64,000 bases of DNA, taken from positions 62,001-126,000 of the forward strand of contig OZ247501.1 in NCBI GenBank assembly GCA_965233735.1. The letters run 5' to 3'. Position numbers and translations under genes: made by a program. Numbering within the stretch: the stretch's first letter is position 1; the number at the start of each line of letters is the position of its first letter. The notes under the pieces are model-generated. The model did no database searches and was not told the DNA's origin. It worked only from the letters and a program-made list of their open reading frames with translations. Of the stretch, positions 35,764 to 45,243 are shown piece after piece. The DNA is from Cytomitobacter sp965233735 (GTDB lineage: Bacteria > Pseudomonadota > Alphaproteobacteria > CAJXXZ01 > 1604HC).

Positions 35764-36807
35764 ACAATAATTAACAATATGAATGAAAGTATCTATATGT
35801 GATTTGCAATTTTGAATTGTAGGCCCTATCCAAAATCTCCAACATGGATCATCATCAGGGTGACCAGATATGTCATATATACCATAACTCTCGCATTGTT
35901 TGCTTACTTCATGTATTAGTCCCCATTTATCATCATTATTATTAGTGTGCCACGACTTCAAAGTCAAACATATAATTGAATTAGAGTTAACTAAAGATCT
36001 TTCTTCTAATATGCTATTACTGATGCATTTTACAATATCTTCTTTATTTTTTTTGCACTGTTTGATTGCTTGGTCTAACCCTCCTCTTTTAATGAAAATA
36101 TCTAAATTCAAATTTATGTCCTCTAAAGAAATCAATGAAGGAGTGTTATTGAGTTTTCCTTTAAATATATCTTTATTGATTTTTAAAAATCTAGGAATAG
36201 GAAAGAGATTTATATTATTAATATTTTCTAACTGCTTAAAAGCTTTAGGGCTTAAAACTATGCACCCTATGCCAGCTTCAGCTCCTAATGACTTTTGAAA
36301 TGAAAAACCTATGCAATCTAATAATTTCCATTCAATTTCTTCGCAAAATACGGCAGAAGTTGCATCACATACAACTAAACCATTGATTTTTTCTAAGATG
36401 CTTTTATTGTTCCATTTGATTCCATTTGTTGTGCCAACCATATTAAATATAAAATCATAATTTATATTTATATTGTTTAACTCTTCAATAATGCATTTTG
36501 ATCCTGGAATTCGCAATGTTTTTAATATTTCATCTGCCCATCTATTGCTAAACACATCATGTGATAATACATTTGATGGCCTATTTCCCAACATGTTCCA
36601 AAATAAAGAATCCATTGCAGCAGTAGATGATCCATTTACGAAAGCTACTTTATAATTATGAGGAATATTTAATGATGAAATGATTTTCTCATATATTAAT
36701 TGAATTTTTTTTACCCATATTTCAGATCTATGAGATCTTCCCAAGTCTTTAGGATTAAAATTGTCTTTCCACTCTGAATACTTAGATGTTGGCCCAGCAC
36801 AAAACAT
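35743..36807 (-). CDS. serC: Phosphoserine aminotransferase
   Basis: 354 residues, fold type I PLP aminotransferase of the alphaproteobacterial SerC type. Landmarks: the start (C-A-G-P-T-S-K-Y-S-E-W), G-S-S-T-A-A-M-D (phosphate cup), V-C-D-A-T-S-A and F-S-F-Q-K-S-L-G-A-E-A-G with the PLP lysine. It makes phosphoserine from phosphohydroxypyruvate and can also serve pyridoxal phosphate synthesis. It sits alone inside a 995-bp inverted repeat. Its last six codons and stop (I-H-N-K-N-K) lie in the left arm, and the same seven codons exist in the right arm, so inversion would leave it intact. Confidence 0.85.
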   Translation of the reverse strand: MFCAGPTSKYSEWKDNFNPKDLGRSHRSEIWVKKIQLIYEKIISSLNIPHNYKVAFVNGSSTAAMDSLFWNMLGNRPSNVLSHDVFSNRWADEILKTLRIPGSKCIIEELNNININYDFIFNMVGTTNGIKWNNKSILEKINGLVVCDATSAVFCEEIEWKLLDCIGFSFQKSLGAEAGIGCIVLSPKAFKQLENINNINLFPIPRFLKINKDIFKGKLNNTPSLISLEDINLNLDIFIKRGGLDQAIKQCKKNKEDIVKCISNSILEERSLVNSNSIICLTLKSWHTNNNDDKWGLIHEVSKQCESYGIYDISGHPDDDPCWRFWIGPTIQNCKSHIDTFIHIVNYCIHNKNK

Positions 36808-36826
36808 GCTTTCATCATACTATTAA

Positions 36827-37821
36827 ATTCATAATAAAAACAAATAACAAGTTATCATAAAGTTAATAAAGGAATGTTGGAATACTTAGCAGGAGAAATG
36901 ATGAATAAAAAGTTACTACCCTTATTAACAGTTGCAATAGTAAATTTTGCAACAGCAAAAAGTAGCAATGTTTTAGATTTTTGCTTAAGCAAAGAAGTTG
37001 ATAAATCTTCATGTTTAAGCTCATGGTTATCAAAATCAGATGAACTTTTAGAACATAGAGGAATATCAAACAGCAATAATGGAGCTTTATTTCATAGTGT
37101 ATTCACGGGAGATTATAAAGAAACTTCAATTGATTCCCCAAATGAAATTATTGCATATAGATTAAAATGTAGTGATAAAGATGAAATATATAATTTCAAT
37201 TATGAGACTAATGAACTATTCAAATACAATATAAACAAAGATGAAGTATTACATGAAATAGATAAAAGTCATCATGAATTAAAGATACATTTAGAATCTG
37301 AAAAGAAAGAAAAAATAATAATTGATACATTTTCAACTAATGATATACAATATTATAATTCAGTAATTTCATTTTTTAGAATATTAAAAGCATTGAAATT
37401 AGAGCAAAACATTCAAAATAACCAAACACTTAAAGATAAGATTGAAAGCAAAGATCAAACAATATTAAGTATGATATGCGAAGAAGCTAAATCAAGTAAA
37501 AGCATAACAGATTCAACAAATAGCATAATAACAAACAGCAGATTAATAATCAATGATGAAAAATTAATAGAAAAATTAGATGATTTGCTATTATGTTGTT
37601 CAGAATTACAAGGACCAGAAGAAGGTCCAAAAATGTATGCAATGATGAATGGAATGTTCTCATTATTATTAGGACAAAATAATGATGAATCTAGTAATGA
37701 AGGCGAAGCTCCAGACACATTAGAAAGAAGAATAGTAGATCAAGTTCAAGATATAATGAATGAATGTTGTGAGAAAATAACAAGCATCGGAAACTTCGAT
37801 CACCACTTATTAACATATGCA
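36827..37821. repeat. Right arm of 995-bp inverted repeat around serC
   Basis: Near-perfect inverted copy of 34769-35763, separated from it by 1063 bp. Differences noted by eye include bases near 36847-36851, 37713, 37787 and 37803. It carries the upstream region and 5' part of gene 36901-39420. Confidence 0.9.
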
Positions 37822-39420
37822 ATGAACAATGGGACTGATTATCAAGAATTTACAGAAAACCATTTAAATGAGTTAACAGAGCCTCTAACCCCAGAATATG
37901 CTCTTCAAATGACAAAATCTATTATTTCAATCATTGATTTGTCTTGTGGTATTAGTGATAATAATGTTATTCCAACAATAAATATTATTGCGACAAATCT
38001 TTCGCTTAAAATAGATGCTAATGCTTATGGTACTTTTATGTTAGATTATCATAAATATTTGAGTGGTTTGAATATTTCTAGTGATTTGCTTAATAAATTA
38101 TATATTGCCTCTATTTTAAATTTGAAATTTGATAGTAATGAGACAGTTGAAGAGTTAACAAAAAAATCTATTAAAAATTTAAATAGTTTTGTAGAATCAG
38201 CTAATTTTCCAAGCTATGAATATAAATCTGATTTCATATATAACTTGATAAAAACTTTATGGAATGATTATATTAAACCTAACTATACTGACCCAAAAGC
38301 TAGTGATATGATTTCTCAAGAACTTATTAATGTTCTTGGTATGGATTTATCATATATGTCTCATGTATGTTCTGCCTTTGTAGGAGAGTCAAATTCCACT
38401 ATTACTGAAGTGATGAAAAAATATATAAATATTGTTAATGAAGAAGATGATATTTCAATCACAACTACAGATTTGACAGGAGATCAAGCTTATAAAATAT
38501 TAGATGTTATATATTATAGTTTTGATATAGATACTCTTGATACTTTCAAAATTGTTTTTAGTGCATTAAATGATTCTTTTGGAGGAAAAATAAATAATGA
38601 TCTGAATGTGAACGCAATTCATGGAAATTCTAATAATGAAAACGCAAAAAACTTATTATCATATTATATAGATCCAAATGTAACTATAGATAATGATGTT
38701 TTAATTGAACAAAATGACAATAATGAATATTATGTTTTGAACTACTTTACCAACAAATCTATTATGGAAATATATAGTAAAGTTAGTAATGGCGAGATTG
38801 GTACTAAAAAAACACCTTTTTCTGATAATCAAAAGATAAAATTTATGAATAATTTTGCATCAGTTTTTGATGTTGAAAAAAGTAATTATGATATTGTGTC
38901 AGGGATGGGATTGCAAGCTTTGCTTGAGTTTTCAAGTTCATCAGGATATATTAATGTTGACTTGTTGCTTAAATTTATTCAAAAAAGCTGTTGCTATATA
39001 AAAGCAGAATTGCCAATTTTGTTTGATAAATATAATACTGATAAATCTAATCAAATTACAAATAATGCAATTAACAAACTTACATCTATTTCTAATGATT
39101 TTCAACAGCTATTAATGGATGATTCTGCTTTATCTGGTCTTCCTATTGATAGCAATGTAGCAAAAAAAATGAATCTTAGAAAAAAATTAGGATGCTTGTT
39201 AGATAAATGCTCACTTTCTGAAAGTGATATGCAATCATATGCATTCATTTTCCAATCAATAAACTTTGATGTTTTAGAAGATCCAATTAATATAAATTCT
39301 TTGTACTACTACATGAGGATGATATTTATTCAGTTTCTGCCTCAAGGTGAAGGTGGAGAGTGGAATGTAGAGGGTCCTGGAGAAGGTAACAATTTTACAA
39401 TTAATGATTTTCCTAGTTAA
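36901..39420 (+). CDS. Large secreted protein, unknown function (family C, copy 2)
   Basis: 839 residues from the ATG at 36901 (AGGAG 5 nt upstream, signal peptide as in copy 1). Residues 1 to about 305 match copy 1 almost exactly. The remaining ~530 residues are diverged but collinear, with shared blocks such as E-F-T-E-N-H-L-N-E-L-T-E, D-L-S-C-G, T-L-W-N-D-Y and N-E-E-D-D-I-S-I-T-T. It has an extra Gly/Glu-rich tail (about the last 35 residues). Function is unknown. It faces away from copy 1, with serC between their 5' ends. Confidence 0.6.
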   Translation: MNKKLLPLLTVAIVNFATAKSSNVLDFCLSKEVDKSSCLSSWLSKSDELLEHRGISNSNNGALFHSVFTGDYKETSIDSPNEIIAYRLKCSDKDEIYNFNYETNELFKYNINKDEVLHEIDKSHHELKIHLESEKKEKIIIDTFSTNDIQYYNSVISFFRILKALKLEQNIQNNQTLKDKIESKDQTILSMICEEAKSSKSITDSTNSIITNSRLIINDEKLIEKLDDLLLCCSELQGPEEGPKMYAMMNGMFSLLLGQNNDESSNEGEAPDTLERRIVDQVQDIMNECCEKITSIGNFDHHLLTYAMNNGTDYQEFTENHLNELTEPLTPEYALQMTKSIISIIDLSCGISDNNVIPTINIIATNLSLKIDANAYGTFMLDYHKYLSGLNISSDLLNKLYIASILNLKFDSNETVEELTKKSIKNLNSFVESANFPSYEYKSDFIYNLIKTLWNDYIKPNYTDPKASDMISQELINVLGMDLSYMSHVCSAFVGESNSTITEVMKKYINIVNEEDDISITTTDLTGDQAYKILDVIYYSFDIDTLDTFKIVFSALNDSFGGKINNDLNVNAIHGNSNNENAKNLLSYYIDPNVTIDNDVLIEQNDNNEYYVLNYFTNKSIMEIYSKVSNGEIGTKKTPFSDNQKIKFMNNFASVFDVEKSNYDIVSGMGLQALLEFSSSSGYINVDLLLKFIQKSCCYIKAELPILFDKYNTDKSNQITNNAINKLTSISNDFQQLLMDDSALSGLPIDSNVAKKMNLRKKLGCLLDKCSLSESDMQSYAFIFQSINFDVLEDPININSLYYYMRMIFIQFLPQGEGGEWNVEGPGEGNNFTINDFPS

Positions 39421-39436
39421 TAAGCAATATTCTTTG

Positions 39437-40672
39437 CTAGAAAACTAAATACTTACAAATTGCTCCATGTCTTATTATTCCAGAGTTAGTTAGTTTTATT
39501 ACATTGTTTTGGATTTTTAAGTAGTTATGTTTTATTAAATTATCTATTTTTTCTGAGGTTAGTATTTGCTTCTCAAATCTATTTTCTATATCGGATATTT
39601 TGATTCCACTAATTAATCTTAATCCCATCATGATAAATTCTTGCTTTTGTGTTGTTTTATTTATTGTTTCTAAATTTTTGATTCCATTTTCACTGTTACA
39701 TACTGCTTCTAGCCATTTTTCAGGCATTTTCTTGTTTTCTATAGCACAATAAGTGTTGTCTTTTGATGATAAGCTAATAGTATTTATGTTATCGTTGAAC
39801 ATTTCAAATTCAAGGTTGCATTTTCTATTAGAGTTATGAATTTCTTCTATATATTGACTTTGTAAATTCAATCTACTATGTGCTCCAGCTCCAATGCCTA
39901 TAAATGGATTACTGTGCCAATAATTTAAATTATGTTTTGATTCATAGCCTTTTTTTGAAAAATTAGAAATTTCATATCTTTTATATCCATTTTGTTCACA
40001 TGAATGTAATATTTGTTCGTACTGATTTGTGACTATATCATCATGAGGTAAAAATAATTCTTTATTCTCAATCTGGTGGTGAAGTAATGTGTTTTTTTGT
40101 ACTGTTAATTCATAAATAGATATATGATGAACTCCTATTTTTAAAATTTCATCTAGTGTTTTTTGCAAAATATGATTTGATTGAGTAGGGAGTCCATACA
40201 TAATATCTGCAGATACATTATTAAAAATTTGCAAGCTTTTTTCTATGAACTCTATTGCTTCTTTTGATGAATGCGTTCTATTTAAAAGTTTTAAAATATT
40301 GTTATCTAAAGATTGAACTCCGAATGAAATTCTATTAATTCCAGCATCATGAAACTCTATTAAAGATTGAGATTCTAATGATGATGGATTTGTTTCTAAA
40401 GTTATTTCTATTTTTTCGCTAGTCCATAATTTTTTTGCTTCTTGAATTAATAAGGCAATATTTTTAGGCTTTATTAGGGAAGGGGTTCCTCCTCCAAAAA
40501 ATATTGATTCCATAGATGTAAAATTAGTTTTTCTTTTCCAATATCTCATTTCTATAATTAAAGCGTTAATCCACTCTTCTTCTAAAATGTTTTTTCTTAC
40601 ATGGCTATTCAAATCGCAATAAGAGCATTTTTGACGACAAAATGGCCAATGTATATATAAAGAAAAGCTCAT
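39437..40672 (-). CDS. hemW: Radical SAM heme chaperone HemW (coproporphyrinogen-III-oxidase-like)
   Basis: About 411 residues from the ATG at 40672 (M-S-F-S-L-Y-I-H-W-P-F-C). The radical-SAM cluster motif is C-R-Q-K-C-S-Y-C-D-L-N, followed by F-G-G-G-T-P-S-L. The spacing and the single Cys-set are those of HemW rather than HemN, so a role in heme delivery is more likely than heme synthesis. It lies between a secreted-protein gene (convergent, 16 bp) and a small decayed gene. Confidence 0.85.
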   Translation of the reverse strand: MSFSLYIHWPFCRQKCSYCDLNSHVRKNILEEEWINALIIEMRYWKRKTNFTSMESIFFGGGTPSLIKPKNIALLIQEAKKLWTSEKIEITLETNPSSLESQSLIEFHDAGINRISFGVQSLDNNILKLLNRTHSSKEAIEFIEKSLQIFNNVSADIMYGLPTQSNHILQKTLDEILKIGVHHISIYELTVQKNTLLHHQIENKELFLPHDDIVTNQYEQILHSCEQNGYKRYEISNFSKKGYESKHNLNYWHSNPFIGIGAGAHSRLNLQSQYIEEIHNSNRKCNLEFEMFNDNINTISLSSKDNTYCAIENKKMPEKWLEAVCNSENGIKNLETINKTTQKQEFIMMGLRLISGIKISDIENRFEKQILTSEKIDNLIKHNYLKIQNNVIKLTNSGIIRHGAICKYLVF

Positions 40673-40712
40673 ATTGAATTGTAACAAGATTTATAATTGA
40701 TAAATAGTTTTT

Positions 40713-41249
40713 TTAATAAAGATTATAAGTTGATACAGCATTTATCATTGATTTCATAAGCAATAATTGCATATTCTCATCTAAAACTTTGATGTCATTA
40801 AAAAATTTATTCTTGTTCTTTTCTACTTCACCTTCATTCTCTATTATTTCAATTGCATCTTCTATTATTTCAGTTACACCTTCTTTTAAGCTTTTTTGAT
40901 TATTTTCAAGTTTGCACAATTCTTCTTCAATTGATTTTTAAATAGACTCTTCTGAAGCGTTTCCAATTGATGATTCTTCTGAAGGCTCACAAGATTCATG
41001 GCTTATATGTTTTATACCTAAAGCATTATTTAATTTATTTTCCACAAAATAGTCTGATTCTTTTTTACTTACTTTGATGTCTGATTTACATAATAATAAG
41101 CTCAACCCATTTTTCATAAATAATTCTAAATTATCATCAATTTCAAATGCTCCATATTGTGCAGCGCGTATTGTTCGTGAAGATTAATACTTTGATTCAC
41201 TAACAGAATTTAAAAACATAAATGTAAATAATAATGCATTTTTAAACAT
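40713..41249 (-). pseudogene. Decayed small secreted-protein gene (paralogue of 41293-41649)
   Basis: Read from the ATG at 41249 (AAGGAGA upstream), the frame encodes M-F-K-N-A-L-L-F-T-F-M-F-L-N-S-V-S-E, matching the M-F-K...V-S-E start of its neighbour. An in-frame TAA follows at codon 22. The frame then continues (R-A-A-Q-Y-G, like S-A-Q-Y-G in the neighbour), meets a second in-frame TAA near 40939, and runs on to 40713. Two nonsense codons with no frame loss suggest a recent pseudogene. Confidence 0.6.
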
Positions 41250-41292
41250 TTCTTTCTCCTTGGGGAAAATTTAAAGAAGAGCCTTTATTTTG

Positions 41293-41649
41293 TTATTGAA
41301 TGGCTAAGTGATTATCCATATAATAACTTAAAATTCCACATAACAGCGGAAGTCTAAATTCTTCTTTTAATAGATTTACAGTATTTAAAAATTTCTCTGC
41401 TATCTTTTCATCTTTAATTATATTTTCATCTTTAATTATATTGCATAAATCTTGATAATCTTGATCTGTTTTGAAATTTTCAGGATTGCATATCCCCTCA
41501 ATTTTATTGTTTTTAAAATAATGAACAAGAACATCACAATTATTTCCTATTATTCCATATTGTGCTGAAATAAACGCATCTGTAGATGCATTTTCAAATT
41601 CACTTACAGCATTTGCAAATGCAAATAATAAAATTAATACTTTAAACAT
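41293..41649 (-). CDS. Small secreted protein, unknown function
   Basis: 118 residues with a short signal peptide (M-F-K-V-L-I-L-L-F-A-F-A-N-A). An AAGGAGA site lies 6 nt before the start, and the gene overlaps the end of the 504-residue gene by 8 bp, so it is an internal operon gene. It contains an 18-bp tandem duplication (K-D-E-N-I-I repeated). No family is recognised. A decayed copy follows downstream, with about 42 bp around the start conserved between them. Confidence 0.55.
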   Translation of the reverse strand: MFKVLILLFAFANAVSEFENASTDAFISAQYGIIGNNCDVLVHYFKNNKIEGICNPENFKTDQDYQDLCNIIKDENIIKDEKIAEKFLNTVNLLKEEFRLPLLCGILSYYMDNHLAIQ

Positions 41650-43147
41650 TATTCTCTCCTTGGGATAATTTAAAGAAGATCCCTGCTTCTTTATTGATCA
41701 TTTCTTCTAAATTGTCAACTTCTTGATTATATGATATTTTTAAAATTTCAATTGCTTCTGTTTCTTTATTTTTTTCCGCAATGATTTTTTGTTCATCTTT
41801 AATTATGCTGTTATATCCTCTTGCTTCAATTAATGCATGATTTTCCCCAATTTTGCTAATATAAACTGCTCCCATAGCATATCCTTTGTATGTATCTTTA
41901 GGAGGAGATAATAAATCTGTATTTTCAACTTGATCATATATATTATGACCATTATTATTTGGATTAATTATTGAATAATACCAGTGATTTAATGTTATTG
42001 AATCTTCAATTGTCTTCCCATTATCATTTCTGTATTTTTGAACAGTTTCAGTTCCATATGATTCTTGAATATTATCTTCGAAATATTTTCTGAATTCTTC
42101 TTTTTCATTATCATTTAGTTGGTTGTACATTTGGCTAAAAGGAACTCGAGACATTGCTTTTAAATAAGCTTTAAGTCCTACTTCTTCGTGGAATCTTAAT
42201 GATTTCATTATGAATAAATCATATACATAGCTAGTAAACAATAATGAGAATCCTGATAATGATTTAGATTGCATTTCATTGCATTTGTCTACAAGTTTTT
42301 TATCTACATATGAATTGTGAGGTATGCGCTCTTTATTTATAAAATTGGTTGTTATTTTATCAATAGAACTCTTAAAATGATTTTGTTTTATTTCCTTTTT
42401 TTTAGTATTAAGAAATCTTGGCATAATATGTATTTCATGTAATTTTCCTCTAGATAAAACTTTCTCAAACACTTCTTTTGTTTTATTAATTGGGAAAGAA
42501 TAAGATATTTGAGGTCGTAAATCTAAAATAGAAAATTTATCACCTCTTGTTTGTATTCTTGCTTCTTCCCTTTTTTGGTCTAAATGATCATCAGTGTATT
42601 TTTGTGCTTTTTTACTCATAAAAGTAATTGAATTATCTATTTTAATATATTTATCTCTATTTTTTTTTGAAAAATTATAATAATTAATTTTCATTCCAGA
42701 TTTTAAATTAGGCCATAAATAGTTAATATGTAATAAATCCAAAGACCATTTTCCATTTTCATGAGAATCACAAATAACTTTTATTTGATTTAATATATGT
42801 TTACTTAATTTAATATATTCATTTATTTCCTTCTCATCTAATCCGCCAATAGTTCTGCATTCTAAGTTAACAAAGCCTTGTTCTCCATCTTCATCTTTTT
42901 CTTTATCTTTAGTATCAGTAATAAGTTGCCATTTTCCATCTAAACTTTCTAAAATAACTAACGTTTCTCTTGAGTTTTCATACTTGACTTTAATGCTACT
43001 AGTTTCAACTTCAAACCCCATAGTCCATTTTTCTATTGTTGTATGCATATTAGAAGAAGTAGATGATTGATGAAAATTTGACAAATCATCATCACCAGAA
43101 ATGATGCTTGTAATAGATAATAATAACAAATTTCTTAAATATTTCAT
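41642..43147 (-). CDS. Secreted protein with weak amidoligase/GCS-like resemblance
   Basis: About 501 residues from the ATG at 43147, where the signal peptide begins (M-K-Y-L-R-N-L-L-L-L-S-I-T-S-I-I-S-G). I note M-G-F-E-V-E-T (near 45-51), then G-K-W-Q-L-I-T-D and L-E-C-R-T-I-G-G-L, and H-A-L-I-E-A-R-G near the C-terminus. A Gly-x-Glu-x-Glu strand, a W...D block and a late E-x-R strand recall the glutamate-cysteine-ligase/amidoligase fold. The match is short, so this is only a hint. A very good promoter leads into it, and two small secreted-protein genes follow in the operon. Confidence 0.5.
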   Translation of the reverse strand: MKYLRNLLLLSITSIISGDDDLSNFHQSSTSSNMHTTIEKWTMGFEVETSSIKVKYENSRETLVILESLDGKWQLITDTKDKEKDEDGEQGFVNLECRTIGGLDEKEINEYIKLSKHILNQIKVICDSHENGKWSLDLLHINYLWPNLKSGMKINYYNFSKKNRDKYIKIDNSITFMSKKAQKYTDDHLDQKREEARIQTRGDKFSILDLRPQISYSFPINKTKEVFEKVLSRGKLHEIHIMPRFLNTKKKEIKQNHFKSSIDKITTNFINKERIPHNSYVDKKLVDKCNEMQSKSLSGFSLLFTSYVYDLFIMKSLRFHEEVGLKAYLKAMSRVPFSQMYNQLNDNEKEEFRKYFEDNIQESYGTETVQKYRNDNGKTIEDSITLNHWYYSIINPNNNGHNIYDQVENTDLLSPPKDTYKGYAMGAVYISKIGENHALIEARGYNSIIKDEQKIIAEKNKETEAIEILKISYNQEVDNLEEMINKEAGIFFKLSQGENNV

Positions 43148-43155
43148 ATTAACCA

Positions 43156-43184
43156 ATTGTAAACTAAATGTTAAGAAAAGTCAA
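43156..43184 (-). promoter_or_regulatory. Promoter of gene 43147, predicted leaderless start
   Basis: On the minus strand: TTGACT (43184-43179), a 17-bp spacer and TACAAT (43161-43156), then 8 nt to the ATG at 43147. The strongest promoter-like pair in the window. Confidence 0.6.
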
Positions 43185-43200
43185 AAAGTGTTAAGTAAAA

Positions 43201-43803
43201 TCAAACAAACTTTGACTTGTATAGTCCAGATCCAACTACAGCTCCATCAATATGTGCTGATATTGAGCTTATAATGTTTGAAGTCATGCCTCCATCCACT
43301 ATTATTTTTTTGTTTGGAAATAATTTTCTTAATTTAATTAAATCTTCTAATTTGCTTTGAATGCATTTTTGACCACTTTTGCCTGGTTTTACAGTCATGA
43401 ATAATATTTCATCAGCCATGTTACATGCATTTTTATATTTATCTATTTGTTTTAAATCTTCAAGAGCTACACCAACTTTGATTGAGTTGTTTTTCAAAGT
43501 GTTAACTATTTTTTCTGGGCTTTTTGAAGAATTTGGATGAAAAAATATTATATCAGGATGAAACTCAACTAAGTCATGAATAGCTGTGTCTATTCGCATC
43601 ATTGCATGAATTTGAATTGGTTTATGAGTATATTTGCGAACCATTTCAATCATATACATTGGAAATGAAGAATAATTATTTACATATTGTCCATCCATAA
43701 TATCTATATGAAACCCTGATGCCATGTTGTCAAATCTAAATATTTCTGATCCAATATCCAGTGTGTTAAATGCAATAATAGAGGGGTATAAATCAATCTT
43801 CAT
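43201..43803 (-). CDS. rpe: Ribulose-phosphate 3-epimerase
   Basis: 200 residues, slightly short for the TIM-barrel family (about 215-225). Landmarks: L-Y-P-S-I-I-A-F at the start, H-I-D-I-M-D-G-Q-Y-V-N-N, I-H-A-M-M (family H-L-M), M-T-V-K-P-G-K-S-G-Q (family V-N-P-G-F-G-G-Q) and I-V-D-G-G-M. The reaction is D-ribulose-5-phosphate to D-xylulose-5-phosphate in the pentose phosphate pathway. Its start overlaps the 3' end of amn by 11 bp, so it is the second gene of an amn-rpe operon. Confidence 0.8.
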   Translation of the reverse strand: MKIDLYPSIIAFNTLDIGSEIFRFDNMASGFHIDIMDGQYVNNYSSFPMYMIEMVRKYTHKPIQIHAMMRIDTAIHDLVEFHPDIIFFHPNSSKSPEKIVNTLKNNSIKVGVALEDLKQIDKYKNACNMADEILFMTVKPGKSGQKCIQSKLEDLIKLRKLFPNKKIIVDGGMTSNIISSISAHIDGAVVGSGLYKSKFV

Positions 43804-45097
43804 ATAAATTCTTTATTGCAGATATTCCTATATTAAAGTGATGCCTTACTTTTGTTTGATAGAAATTTTTAGCCATAGCTCTAAGCTTTATCTTTCCATG
43901 TATAGGCATGTCAGAAATGCATAAAAATGCACTACAAGGAACAGAAAATCTGAAAGCGTTAGTTGACATAGTTGCAGACTCCATATCTACAGCAATAGCC
44001 TGAGATTCTACAAATTCTTGAACCATATCACAATCTAATTCCCAATTTCTATCTGCAGTTGTAGCAATTGTTCCTTTGTGTACTTTTTCTCCATTTAATT
44101 TGTATTTTATAACATTTTGTTCTAAATTTTCAGTGATCTTAGCAGAGCTAGGAATAGGTATTTTATTTGATACATGCTGATCTAATATGTGGTCATACCT
44201 TGCATAATTTTGAGCCAAAACATAATCTCCTAATTTTTGGTCAGTTTTTAGGCCAGCACAATGTCCTAGCATAAGCCATGAATTAGGAGATAGAACAGCC
44301 AAGCTATCTGTAATGTTTTTAGTGTTAGTTGGTCCTACACCAAAATTAATAATAGTAATTCCATTTCCATTTTTCTTTTTCAAATGATATGTAGGCATTT
44401 GTGGCATAGAGCAATTATCAATAACATTCACGCTGCATTTTGAGTACTCTAAATCTGGACCAACAATGCTTTCATAATCTCCATTGTCAACCCATTTTTT
44501 TCCATCTTCAACAAAAAAATCTATATACATTTTGTAATTTGTGAAAATAATGTTTTTTTGAAAATCTTTTGCATGAGATCCACAGTAATGATAAATTCGA
44601 TTTAAAGAATAATCTATGTGTTCAGCATGAAAAAAACCAATTGGCTTGATTTTGCTTTGAGATATTTCTTTCATTCCTTTTCGTATTCTGCTTATGCATG
44701 GCATGTTAATGTTTAATTTTTTATCTACACTTAAATTATTGAATGAATCTTCACACACAAAAGCTAAAGACATTGGATAGAAAGAATATCCAACCCAAAT
44801 TTCATATTCACCTTTTTCTTTAACAATATTTTGCAATTTTTCTAAATAACTATTTCCCAATATTAATGCTTGAGTTATTGTGTTTCCATAAAATTCCTCT
44901 TGATTGTTAGAAGTTTTTTTATAAATTCCTATATAAGGATAATTAATTTCTTTTTGATGATTTTTATTGTCAACCATTTCAACTAATGATCTTGTTTGAT
45001 TTGAATATAAATCTTGACAATGTTTAAATGCTTCTTTTACATCATGAAATTTTTTCGCATCGTTGATAACATTTTTAAAAATCAAAGGCAAGTGCAT
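43793..45097 (-). CDS. amn: AMP nucleosidase
   Basis: About 434 residues from the ATG at 45097. The C-terminal nucleoside-phosphorylase-like domain shows F-G-V-G-P-T-N, M-L-G-H-C-A-G-L, G-D-Y-V-L-A-Q, V-D-M-E-S-A-T and S-D-M-P-I-H-G. The N-terminal domain has the F-T-N-Y block. The enzyme splits AMP into adenine and ribose-5-phosphate, regulating adenylate pools. Pairing with rpe, which also handles pentose phosphates, is metabolically sensible. A TATATT box ends 8 nt before the start. Confidence 0.9.
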   Translation of the reverse strand: MHLPLIFKNVINDAKKFHDVKEAFKHCQDLYSNQTRSLVEMVDNKNHQKEINYPYIGIYKKTSNNQEEFYGNTITQALILGNSYLEKLQNIVKEKGEYEIWVGYSFYPMSLAFVCEDSFNNLSVDKKLNINMPCISRIRKGMKEISQSKIKPIGFFHAEHIDYSLNRIYHYCGSHAKDFQKNIIFTNYKMYIDFFVEDGKKWVDNGDYESIVGPDLEYSKCSVNVIDNCSMPQMPTYHLKKKNGNGITIINFGVGPTNTKNITDSLAVLSPNSWLMLGHCAGLKTDQKLGDYVLAQNYARYDHILDQHVSNKIPIPSSAKITENLEQNVIKYKLNGEKVHKGTIATTADRNWELDCDMVQEFVESQAIAVDMESATMSTNAFRFSVPCSAFLCISDMPIHGKIKLRAMAKNFYQTKVRHHFNIGISAIKNLYED

Positions 45098-45243
45098 AAG
45101 CAAATAATATATGTCTTTTTATATTTTTTCAATTGTTTTGGATGAATACTGCGCTTTTTCAAGAGAAATGCAAGGTGGATTTTAGATTGTATGAAAAAAA
45201 ATAATGGTTTGGATTTTAGAATACTATATGATAAATTTTTTCT

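Noticed and set aside
34769..37821. Insertion-sequence or composite transposon with inverted repeats
   Set aside because: The arms are coding 5' gene halves, not transposase genes; the cargo is serC, and no target-site duplication or transposase is seen.
40713..41249. In-frame TAA codons as recoded sense codons
   Set aside because: TAA ends most intact genes in the window; the stops occur only in a duplicated gene, so decay is the simpler explanation.
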